A stretch of DNA of 64,000 bases from positions 1 to 64,000 of the forward strand of contig CANRIW010000003.1 of the NCBI GenBank assembly GCA_947630785.1, written 5' to 3'. The notes beneath the pieces were generated by a model. That model worked only from the letters and a program-made list of their open reading frames with translations, did no database searches and was not told the origin of the DNA. Each line of letters opens with the position of its first letter. The stretch's first letter is position 1. This document shows, in pieces, positions 27,478-36,239 of the stretch. The stretch is from an uncultured Oscillospiraceae bacterium (GTDB lineage Bacteria > Bacillota > Clostridia > Oscillospirales > Oscillospiraceae). A program made the translations under genes and the position numbers.

Positions 27478-30357
27478 ATGTTCCATCAAATGATTACCAA
27501 CGCAAGAAACCAGTGGCTGGCATCTCCTGATTGCACAGTCAGGGATCTGCTCCGTTATATTGAGCGAACCGGCCAGATGCGCGACGCGCAGATCGAGGCC
27601 ATAAAAACCTATCTGTTTTTGAAGATCTGCTGTGGGTGCAGGCCCCTCTCTGCCCTGTTTGCAGAGGGCGCGTTCAACACTGCGGACATCGGAGAACTGT
27701 CCCTCCCTGACCGGGTAAAAGGGTATCTTCGGGCTGACCCCGCAGCGGCAGCGCTCCTGGAGTACGCTAACCTGAAAAACGACGAGGGTGAGCAGGTCTC
27801 CAAACGGTTGGCGGAACAGATCGCATCAGAGCCGGACAGCATCGACTATCAGAAGTTTTTTAAGGACGTTTTCTACGGCGTCTCCTATACCGACTACCTG
27901 TTCAGCCTGCCCATGGGCGCGGGAAAGACTTACCTCATGGCGGCGTTTATCTATCTTGATCTGTATTTCGCGCTGAATGAGCCGCAAAACCCTGCCTTCG
28001 CCCACAATTTCATTATCTTTGCGCCCTCTGGATTGAAGTCCTCCGTGGTTCCCAGTCTGAAGACCATCCAGAAGTTCGATCCAGCTTGGGTCATTCCGGA
28101 GCCCGCTGCGTCCCGCGTTAAGCGCATGATTTCCTTCGAGGTGCTGGATCAGGCCAAGACCGCCAATAAGTCCAACAAGACAAAGAATCCCAATGTGCAA
28201 AAAATCGCCAACCACCAGCCGCTGGACGAGCTGTTCGGTTTGGTGGCCGTGACCAACGCGGAAAAGGTCATTCTGGACCGCATCCAGGAGCGAAGCGGAC
28301 AGATCACCTTCTACGAGGAGAGTGACGACGAAAAGGACCGGCAAGCCAACGAGCTGCGCAACCTGATCGGCAAGCTGCCTGCCCTGTCCGTTTTCATCGA
28401 CGAGGTCCACCATGCGGTCAGCGACGAGATCAAACTGCGGGCCGTGGTGAATCAGTGGACGGCGAACCGCACAGTCAACTCTGTGGTGGGCTTTTCTGGC
28501 ACGCCGTACCTGGAGCGGGCGGAAAAAATCGCCGTGACGGACAGGCTGTCCGTGGCCACGGCGGAGATCACCAATATCGTCTACTACTATCCCCTTATCA
28601 GCGGCGTGGGGAACTTCCTGAAACGCCCGGTGGTGAAGATCGCAGACATAGCGGAGAGCACGCGCATCATCGAGAACGGTGTCAGGGCGTTCCTGGACAC
28701 CTATTTGGATACCGTTTATCAGGACGACACCACCGCCAAACTGGGCATCTACTGCGGCACCATTGAGAAACTGGAGGAGACGGTCTATCCCCTGGTCTCC
28801 AGGATCGCCGGGGAATACGGCCTCCCAGGGGACGCCATTCTCCGCTTCCACAAGGGCAACAAACAACACCCCCAGCCGGCGGACAGCCAAATGCAGTTCG
28901 ACAGCCTGGACAAGCCTTTTTCCAGAGTCCGCATCGTCCTGTTAGTGCAGATCGGCAAGGAGGGCTGGGACTGCCGCAGCCTCACCGGGATCATTCTCTC
29001 CCAGGAGGGGGACTGCCCCAAGAACATGGTGCTCCAAACCTCCTGCCGCTGCCTGCGTCAAGTGGACAAGGGGCAGCCGGAGACGGCGCTCATCTACCTG
29101 AACCGGGCCAACGGAGAGAAACTGGACGCCCAGCTCCAGCAGCAGCACCACATCTCCCTCAAAGAGTTCGGGGACGCCGACAATGGCAAAATCACGCTCA
29201 ACCGCTATGATCGGACGGGCTATCTCAAGCTGCCCAGGGTGGAGTTCTACCAGTTGAAGGTCAGCTATGCCACTACCATCACCAGCGAGGCGGACCCGGC
29301 GGCGGACATCCCCCAGGCCTGCGTCGGTGCAGAGGCCGCGCTGGAGAGTACGACCACCACTGATCTGACTATGAAAGCCCTGGCGACGGAGGTTCACGAC
29401 GAGGAGCAGGGCGCCGTCCCCGCCACCTTCGACGCTTGGCTGTATGGGATCGCCCGGAGCAGCATTGATACGCTGAAGCTGGAAGAACTGAATCAGCACC
29501 GTGAGGCGCTTCGGCGGGTGTTCGAGCAGATCACCTATGAGCGGGATGGCAGCCGGTATTTCAGTTCCCGGTATGACCGGGCCGCAGTGGAGGCCAACAT
29601 CCGCAAGGCGTTCTGTATCAAGCGGACCTACACCACCAAAGAGGAGCTTGTCCCGGAGGAGGCCAGTCTGCTGAACATTGCCAACTTCCAGCCGGTGATC
29701 CATGCCGATTCCGCTGACGCCTACTATCCCAAGCAGGATACGGTGGAAAACATCATCTTGGACGACCAGGGCAAGCTGAAAATGAAGCCCGATATCCAAG
29801 CGGCGATTCTGGTACTGGAGGCGGACGACAGCCCGGCCAACCGTGCGATTGCCGAAACGCTCCGTAAGCAAAATTCCTCCCACCCACAGAAGGACAAGTC
29901 TTTCCACTACCTGCCCTATCGCACGGACAGCGGGTTCGAGCGGAAGTTCATGGATGGGATGCTGCCCTTCCTGGACGATCCCGCTGTCAAGGCCATGGGG
30001 CTGGAGCTCTACTACAACGGGGACAAGGCCCTGACAGAGTTTCAGATCCGTTGCTACAAGTCCGCCGGGGGCCGGTATCGGTATATCGGGATGTACACCC
30101 CGGACTTCCTCATCCTCCAGCGCCGAGCGGGAAAGATCTACAAGGCCATCATCGTGGAGACCAAGGGCGAGCTCTACGCCAACGACCCGAAGTTCAAGGA
30201 CAAGCGGGCGTTCACAGAGTCGGAGTTCGTCCGGCAGAACAACGCGAAGTTCGGGTATGAGCGGTTCGAATACCTGTATCTGGAGGACACCATGCCGGAG
30301 GCGGAGAGATTATGGATTGTGAAAGAGAAAATTAAGAAATTCTTTGATGGAAATTAG
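27478..30357 (+). CDS. Type III restriction enzyme Res-like subunit (DEAD/DEAH helicase + PD-(D/E)XK nuclease)
   Basis: LPMGAGKTYLMAAF (Walker A), VFIDEVHHAV, GFSGTPY, C-terminal PDFLIL...KAIIVETKG. Confidence 0.88.
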   Translation: MFHQMITNARNQWLASPDCTVRDLLRYIERTGQMRDAQIEAIKTYLFLKICCGCRPLSALFAEGAFNTADIGELSLPDRVKGYLRADPAAAALLEYANLKNDEGEQVSKRLAEQIASEPDSIDYQKFFKDVFYGVSYTDYLFSLPMGAGKTYLMAAFIYLDLYFALNEPQNPAFAHNFIIFAPSGLKSSVVPSLKTIQKFDPAWVIPEPAASRVKRMISFEVLDQAKTANKSNKTKNPNVQKIANHQPLDELFGLVAVTNAEKVILDRIQERSGQITFYEESDDEKDRQANELRNLIGKLPALSVFIDEVHHAVSDEIKLRAVVNQWTANRTVNSVVGFSGTPYLERAEKIAVTDRLSVATAEITNIVYYYPLISGVGNFLKRPVVKIADIAESTRIIENGVRAFLDTYLDTVYQDDTTAKLGIYCGTIEKLEETVYPLVSRIAGEYGLPGDAILRFHKGNKQHPQPADSQMQFDSLDKPFSRVRIVLLVQIGKEGWDCRSLTGIILSQEGDCPKNMVLQTSCRCLRQVDKGQPETALIYLNRANGEKLDAQLQQQHHISLKEFGDADNGKITLNRYDRTGYLKLPRVEFYQLKVSYATTITSEADPAADIPQACVGAEAALESTTTTDLTMKALATEVHDEEQGAVPATFDAWLYGIARSSIDTLKLEELNQHREALRRVFEQITYERDGSRYFSSRYDRAAVEANIRKAFCIKRTYTTKEELVPEEASLLNIANFQPVIHADSADAYYPKQDTVENIILDDQGKLKMKPDIQAAILVLEADDSPANRAIAETLRKQNSSHPQKDKSFHYLPYRTDSGFERKFMDGMLPFLDDPAVKAMGLELYYNGDKALTEFQIRCYKSAGGRYRYIGMYTPDFLILQRRAGKIYKAIIVETKGELYANDPKFKDKRAFTESEFVRQNNAKFGYERFEYLYLEDTMPEAERLWIVKEKIKKFFDGN

Positions 30358-30412
30358 ATTTTAAACAATGGATAGGGAAGAGTGTGTTTTTCCAATCATA
30401 GGGGGTCAGATA

Positions 30413-31045
30413 ATGAGATTGCAAAGGAAAACACTATTTTGGTCTAGCTTTGTTTCGATTATTGCATTGACTATATCGTATGTAACGTATATTGCCGAGT
30501 ACGAATACATAAGCAATATCTGCGTAGGACTATTTTCAAGCGGAATCTTAATCTGTATTACTTCGGCTGTGGCTTATTATCATGAGCGAAATGCTACGAT
30601 TTTATTGCTATACAGAGGTTGCTATAAATTCATGGAATCACTTACAAATAATTTGAGGTTAGATAACATGATCGATATCTATGAATTGCGCGAAGACCTC
30701 GATATGATAATTCATGTGTATAATGAGGATGTATACTATTACATTTGTGAGTTAAAGCAAATAAATCGGCACTCTAGCATTCGTAAAATTACTGATGATA
30801 TATGGGAAAATATACGACATGTCTATTTATTTGCCGCTGATGACAGAAAGACCGTTATGAAGTGCTTGCTTGGAGACTTGGATGTAACGGAAATTAAAAA
30901 CTATCCCTGGAAGCATGTTGGCGATGAGGCCGCGGCATATTTGGAAAAGCTTCAAAAAGCATTAGACAAACTTGCCTATCAGATGAATTATTTCAATAGA
31001 AGAAAAGAAAAAAGTAGCCAGGAGGTGCCCACTGATGCCGATTAA
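30413..31045 (+). CDS. Two-TM membrane protein of unknown function located between res and mod
   Basis: MRLQRKTLFWSSFVSIIALTISYVTYIAEYEYISNICVGLFSSGILICITSAVAYYHERN...; AT-rich; 3' end overlaps mod start. Confidence 0.75.
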   Translation: MRLQRKTLFWSSFVSIIALTISYVTYIAEYEYISNICVGLFSSGILICITSAVAYYHERNATILLLYRGCYKFMESLTNNLRLDNMIDIYELREDLDMIIHVYNEDVYYYICELKQINRHSSIRKITDDIWENIRHVYLFAADDRKTVMKCLLGDLDVTEIKNYPWKHVGDEAAAYLEKLQKALDKLAYQMNYFNRRKEKSSQEVPTDAD

Positions 31046-33047
31046 ATACGTCCCTTTCATCCCTGAGCCCATCGAGGGCCAGGCGGTGCTGGCCAATTTC
31101 AACCGCATACTGAAATACAAGGGCGCAAACGATGTGTCCATGGTGCTCCAGCGGGGGATGCCGCTGTATGAGATGGAGAAACAGGAGACGGTGGGCGAGA
31201 ACCCGGACGGCAACATGGTCATCCGGGGCGAGTGCGTGTCGGCCTGCGCCTATCTGAAGGAGCAGGGCATCCAGGTGGATCTGGTCTACATCGACCCGCC
31301 CTTCGCCAGCGGCGCGGACTACGCCAAGAAGGTCTACATCCGCCGCAACCCCAAGGTGGCCGAGGCCATGGCCCAGGCGGAGCAGGAATTAGAAACCACT
31401 GAGGATTTCCGTAAGTTTGAAGAGAAAATGTACGGCGACGTGTGGGACAAAGAGAAATACCTGAACTGGATGTATGAGAACCTCATGGCCATCAAGAGTG
31501 TCATGAGCGAGAAGGCATCAATTTTTGTACATTTAGACTACCATATTGGGGCATATGTAAAAATCCTTATGGATGAAGTCTTTGGTGAAAGTAATTGTAT
31601 CAATGAAATTGTTTGGCGCAGAAAAGGGGGAACAGCCTTGGGATCGATGAATTCTCTTTCTGTGGCGTATGATACGATTTTTTGGTATTCCAAATCCTCC
31701 GACTATGTTATGAATCCTGTATTTTCGAAAGCCTCGAAAGAATATATCGAGCAGCAATTCAAATATAAAGATGCCGACGGCAGACGATACATGATTACAG
31801 TCATGCGGAGCCCTAACCCTCGTCCGAACTTAATGTACGATTACAAGGGATATCAAACACCGCCCAATGGGTGGGCAGTGACCCGCCATAAAATGGAGGA
31901 ACTTGATCGTTTGGGCTACTTGCATTTCCCTGATTCCAAAGATAAACAGGTTTATAGAAAGATTTATCTTGATGAGTATCAAGGTCAAGCAATCAATAAT
32001 TTATGGACAGACATTTCAACATTAAAAGGCAATAATAGTGAACTTACAGATTATGCGACCCAAAAACCTGAGGAACTTTTGGAAAGGATAGTATGCCTGG
32101 CATCAAATACATCCATGCTTGTGGCCGATTTTTTCGGCGGCAGCGGTGTCACCGCAGCGGTGGCCGCCAAGCTGGGCCGGCGCTTCATCCACTGTGACAT
32201 CGGCCTCAACTCCATCCAGACTACCCGCGACCGCCTGAAAGCGGACGGCGCGGAGTTTGACGTGCTGGAGATCAAGGACGGCGTCCAGCTCTACCGCAAC
32301 CCGGTGCAGACCATGGACAAAATCAAGTCGCTGATCCCCGGCCTGAAAAACGAGGACTTCCTGGACTCCTTCTGGGAGGGGGCCATATCCGACAGTAAGC
32401 TGGGCACCGTGCCCGTCTATGTGCCCAACCTGATGGACAGCTCCTCCAAGCTGCTGGACGAGGTAATGATGAACCGCATCCTCCACCAGGCCATCCCCGA
32501 CCTGGACAGCAGCGTGAAGAAGGTCATCGTCTACTACATCGACATCACCAGCGAGGAAGAGATCAAAAAGTTCATCAGGGACGATGACAGCACCGTGGTG
32601 GAGATCGAGCTACGGGATCTGAAGACCATCCTGGACGATGTGGTGGTGGGAGACTATGCCGAATTCCATGTGGAGGAGAGCAGGGCCGATCTGTTCGGCG
32701 GCTGGCGTGTGGTCGTGGACAAGTTCCTCAGCGACCGGGTCATGCAGAAGATCGACGAGTTCAACCAGAAGGCCCGGATGAACGCCACGGAGAAGCGGCC
32801 CTTCAAGCCCATTGAGATCAGCAAGACCGGGCTGGAGCTCATCGAGTATCTGAGCGTGGACTGCACTGCGGTGGAGGGCGAGTGGCACTCCGACAGCGAG
32901 ATCAAGATCGACAAGAACGGGTTCGTCATCCGGGACGGGGCGAAGACCAAGGAGTTCTGGGACGGGACGATCTGCTGTGACAAGCGGCCCCTGCGGGTGA
33001 AGGTGAGGAACATCTGCGGGGATGAAACGGTGTGGAACATGAAGTGA
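31035..33047 (+). CDS. Type III (beta-class) DNA methyltransferase Mod
   Basis: VDLVYIDPPFASGADYAKK (motif IV), VADFFGGSGVTAAVAAKLGRRFIHCDIG (motif I). Confidence 0.9.
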   Translation: MPIKYVPFIPEPIEGQAVLANFNRILKYKGANDVSMVLQRGMPLYEMEKQETVGENPDGNMVIRGECVSACAYLKEQGIQVDLVYIDPPFASGADYAKKVYIRRNPKVAEAMAQAEQELETTEDFRKFEEKMYGDVWDKEKYLNWMYENLMAIKSVMSEKASIFVHLDYHIGAYVKILMDEVFGESNCINEIVWRRKGGTALGSMNSLSVAYDTIFWYSKSSDYVMNPVFSKASKEYIEQQFKYKDADGRRYMITVMRSPNPRPNLMYDYKGYQTPPNGWAVTRHKMEELDRLGYLHFPDSKDKQVYRKIYLDEYQGQAINNLWTDISTLKGNNSELTDYATQKPEELLERIVCLASNTSMLVADFFGGSGVTAAVAAKLGRRFIHCDIGLNSIQTTRDRLKADGAEFDVLEIKDGVQLYRNPVQTMDKIKSLIPGLKNEDFLDSFWEGAISDSKLGTVPVYVPNLMDSSSKLLDEVMMNRILHQAIPDLDSSVKKVIVYYIDITSEEEIKKFIRDDDSTVVEIELRDLKTILDDVVVGDYAEFHVEESRADLFGGWRVVVDKFLSDRVMQKIDEFNQKARMNATEKRPFKPIEISKTGLELIEYLSVDCTAVEGEWHSDSEIKIDKNGFVIRDGAKTKEFWDGTICCDKRPLRVKVRNICGDETVWNMK

Positions 33048-33099
33048 ATTGTTTGCTCACCTATACATTCATAAACTATGGACGGGATTTGAAAAGTCG

Positions 33100-34098
33100 A
33101 TGATACACGCAGACATTTTTGAGGCTATTCGTGCCATTGAGCCATCCTCTCCGGTGTTAAATCTGAAAGATAAGAATGGACAGGGGCTTCTGCGGCGACA
33201 TCTCGCATACGACATGATGACAGGCCCAAATGGGAAAACCGTGATGATCCCCCGCACAGGGATGAATATGATACTCTATCGGGGGCAGCGAAACAAAGAT
33301 TGGATTTGCGATCCCGTTATATATAGGAACGCGACAGAACAATCACTTCTGATAGATCGGCTAAAAGTAATAGATTTTTCCTTGATTGCCGAACAATTTC
33401 CTCCGGTCTATTACGCAAGGCAATGGAACGTAGATGTAGATATGCTTGCCCTTGCCCAGCACTACGAAATAAAAACAGATATGCTGGATTTGACGTCGGA
33501 TATTTCTGTGGCTGCTTTTTTTGCGGTGACAAAGTATAACGACCTAAAAGGGCGGTATGAACCGATGCACAGCGGAGTTGGGTCTATCAGCACCTTCTTC
33601 TCCTTGATGGGGATGGAAACTGATGATCTAGATTTCAGAATAGTTGGACTACAGCCCTTTGCGCGACCAGGTCAACAATGTGCTTTTGGTATAAGGCTGC
33701 CCCAGGGCGCTACGCTGGAATCTCTAAATCGCGGCAATAAAATATACTTCCAACATAACCCGAAATACAACCAGCAAATAATGGATATTTTTGGAGCAGA
33801 GAAAAATAATACGCTGTTTCCGAAAGAGCGTATTGCAGATGCTGCAAAAATCGTTCGGGATAGCACAGTAGTAACGGAACGGGCAATTGACCTGTATTGT
33901 GCTGCTCATGGGGTTGAGAAGACTGATATCAAAAACAAGCTAAAAGATTGTCATATTGACATTTCACCGAAACCGATCTTCCGACTAACGAAAAAAGAAA
34001 ACGAGGCATTGAGGCGGCAGTTCCGTAGTAATCCTTTTGGCAATGTTGAAATACCAATATTTCAAAGATTGATGTATACTCCCAGCACAAAACAGTAG
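33100..34098 (+). CDS. FRG-domain protein
   Basis: ILYRGQRNKDW...LALAQHYEIKTDMLDLTSDISVAAFFAVTKY. Confidence 0.75.
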   Translation: MIHADIFEAIRAIEPSSPVLNLKDKNGQGLLRRHLAYDMMTGPNGKTVMIPRTGMNMILYRGQRNKDWICDPVIYRNATEQSLLIDRLKVIDFSLIAEQFPPVYYARQWNVDVDMLALAQHYEIKTDMLDLTSDISVAAFFAVTKYNDLKGRYEPMHSGVGSISTFFSLMGMETDDLDFRIVGLQPFARPGQQCAFGIRLPQGATLESLNRGNKIYFQHNPKYNQQIMDIFGAEKNNTLFPKERIADAAKIVRDSTVVTERAIDLYCAAHGVEKTDIKNKLKDCHIDISPKPIFRLTKKENEALRRQFRSNPFGNVEIPIFQRLMYTPSTKQ

Positions 34099-34149
34099 CT
34101 ATTGCGCTCAGATTGTGCTATTGTGTCTTGCTAACAGGAGGCGAGACAT

Positions 34150-34455
34150 ATGAACGAAACCCTCAAAGCCTTATACGACAGTTTCTACATCCGCCCCGAA
34201 GTCCCCGCAGCCGAAGCGGAGGCCGAGACTGCCCGTCAGGCACTCGGTGAACTGCTGGACAAGCAGGGCCGCCGATTGGTACTACGGATCATTGACGCCA
34301 AGGATGAGATCGCGGATGCCCGCTCTCTGGACAGCTTCATTAGTGGGTTCCGGCTGGCGTGGCGGCTGGCCATTGAACTGAATCGATACGACAGTGAGCG
34401 CCCGGAGTTTCTTCCGGGCGCTCACCGCGTCTATCAGGACATGGATAGTGAGTGA
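34150..34455 (+). CDS. Hypothetical mobile-element protein (DUF6809-like)
   Basis: MNETLKALYDSFYIRP...RRLVLRIIDAKDEIADARSLDSFISGFRLAWRLAIEL. Confidence 0.55.
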   Translation: MNETLKALYDSFYIRPEVPAAEAEAETARQALGELLDKQGRRLVLRIIDAKDEIADARSLDSFISGFRLAWRLAIELNRYDSERPEFLPGAHRVYQDMDSE

Positions 34456-34812
34456 TCACTCCGCCCGCTCCGCCGTCCGCCAGGAGAGGTACCCGTTTGC
34501 CTTTCTGCGGTAAGTACACCTCCACCGGCTCCCGTCAAAGACCTCGTCGGCAAAGTTGATGAGCGTCTCCTTGGGCGAGTAGTTCACGCCCCAACTCTGC
34601 CACCAAGCTTGGAGCATGACCTTCCGCCCATCATCCGCGTCGAAGCAGCACAGCAGCATGGGTTTATTTCTGTGCCAGCAGCGAAAGGCCAGGGTGCCGG
34701 TGAACTCTCCATCCTCGGTGGGAATACGGTACTCGCTCAGCGGCGCGGCCTCCCGATCCGCCTTGGTGCGGATGATCTGCGCCCGACAGGGATACTGTTC
34801 CTCGTAAGTCAT
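34456..34812 (-). CDS. Hypothetical protein
   Basis: MTYEEQYPCRAQIIRTKADREAAPLSEYRIPTEDGEF; SD-like aggaggaat upstream. Confidence 0.5.
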   Translation of the reverse strand: MTYEEQYPCRAQIIRTKADREAAPLSEYRIPTEDGEFTGTLAFRCWHRNKPMLLCCFDADDGRKVMLQAWWQSWGVNYSPKETLINFADEVFDGSRWRCTYRRKANGYLSWRTAERAE

Positions 34813-34825
34813 TTTCGATTCCTCC

Positions 34826-35800
34826 TCATTTGTGATCAAAGTACTGGTTCTGCTGCTGGCCCAGCTCATACCGGCGCCGCAGCTCCTCGTAGATCTCCGG
34901 CGGGATGGAGTCGATGAAACTCTGGTACTCCCGAAGCTCGTAGATCAGGTTCAGCCCCTCCTGGTGCTCCTGATCCCGCTCCCACTTGGCCTGCTCCGCC
35001 TCGCCTCGCAGCGCAAGTTCCTCCTTCCGCATGACCTCGATCTGCTGGCCGTAGGGTTTCAGCTTCGCCTCAAAGGCGTTGACCTTCGGGTACCACTGGG
35101 AGAGCAGCGCCAACAATTTCTCCCTCTGTTTTGATGCGTTCAGCACTCCGATGTCCTTGACCTCCCTCCGGATCTGCTTCATCTCCTGGCTCAGCCGGTG
35201 GGATTGCTTGTACAGCCAGGTGGGGATGTGCTTCCGCTTGGTGACCGCCGCCGCCTGCCCCCGCTCCAGCTCCGGGAACTCCTCGGCCATGTAGTCGTGG
35301 AATCGGTCCTGCCACTCCACCAGCCGCGCCCGGTCCCCCATCACCTCCTTGGCGGACAACCGGTTGTCTTTGGTAAGCGGCACGAAGCACAGGTGCATGT
35401 GAGGGTTGCGCTCGTCCATGTGGACCACGGCGGAAAAGATGTTCTCCGCGCCCACCTCGCTCTGCATGAACTCCAGCGCCCGCTCGAAGTAGCGGCGGGT
35501 CTTTTTCTCGGAGAGACTCGCTAAAAATTTCGGTGTGGCGGTGATGATGGTGTCGATGAACTTCACGCTGTCCTTCCTCACCCGGCACCGGGGGTTGGCC
35601 CTCTGGGCCCGCTCGATGCGGGATTGGATCTCCGCGTAATATTTCATCTGCGGCTGGACCAGATGGTAGTTCTGAGCGGAGCGTGAGGTGTCCACGTCGG
35701 GGTTGCTGGCGTACTGTTCCTTCTTCCGCTCGTGATGTTTTTCCAGGGCGCTGGCCGGGCCGCCCTTCCGTTTCTCAAATCGCAAGATGGCAAATGGCAT
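34826..35800 (-). CDS. mobV: MobV-family relaxase
   Basis: MPFAILRFEKRKGGPASALEKHHERKKEQYASNPDVDTSRSAQNYHLV; VVHMDERNPHMHLCFVPLTKDNRLSAKEVMG. Confidence 0.9.
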   Translation of the reverse strand: MPFAILRFEKRKGGPASALEKHHERKKEQYASNPDVDTSRSAQNYHLVQPQMKYYAEIQSRIERAQRANPRCRVRKDSVKFIDTIITATPKFLASLSEKKTRRYFERALEFMQSEVGAENIFSAVVHMDERNPHMHLCFVPLTKDNRLSAKEVMGDRARLVEWQDRFHDYMAEEFPELERGQAAAVTKRKHIPTWLYKQSHRLSQEMKQIRREVKDIGVLNASKQREKLLALLSQWYPKVNAFEAKLKPYGQQIEVMRKEELALRGEAEQAKWERDQEHQEGLNLIYELREYQSFIDSIPPEIYEELRRRYELGQQQNQYFDHK

Positions 35801-35975
35801 GGTGGAAGACTCCTTTCAAAAAACAATTGTGCGGTGGACGGAGGTTTTTCACATCCCGCCCCGGCCCGCCGCCGAGAGGTCTGTGGCGAATACGGCGGTG
35901 GCGCGGCGGGCACTCCGCCTATAAAAAGTGCCCGGCTCCCAGAACGAGAGTCGGGCGCTGTGTGGCAGTGCAGCG

Positions 35976-36021
35976 GGGCGGTATAACGCACTATACCTTT
36001 CCGCCCGGTCGGGCGGAAAGG
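35976..36021 (-). other. Putative oriT of MobV/pMV158 type
   Basis: Minus strand GTATAGTGCGTTATAC, one base different from pMV158 nick-region core GTATAGTGTGTTATAC; adjacent 12-bp IR cctttccgcccg-gt-cgggcggaaagg; lies upstream of mobV. Confidence 0.78.
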
Positions 36022-36239
36022 CGTGCGGCCGGGGACACCCCGGCACCCCGTTTTGCGGCTTCGCTCCGCCCCGGAGGGGACGGGCTTCGCCGCGCTGCCG
36101 ACGGTGGGAATGGTACGTTGACAGCGCCGGCAGCCGCCTGCGGGCGGACGAAGGACGAAAGACGGGGGACGTGGGGATCAGGGCGGCAGGGCATAAAAAC
36201 AGCGCCCGCGCTCTCGCGCGGACGCCGAAGCGGACGTGT

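Noticed and set aside
27478-33047. Type I RM or BREX interpretation of the helicase/methyltransferase locus
   Set aside because: No HsdS, PglZ or BrxC-like gene; Mod motif order (IV before I) and Res with C-terminal PD-ETK nuclease fit type III.
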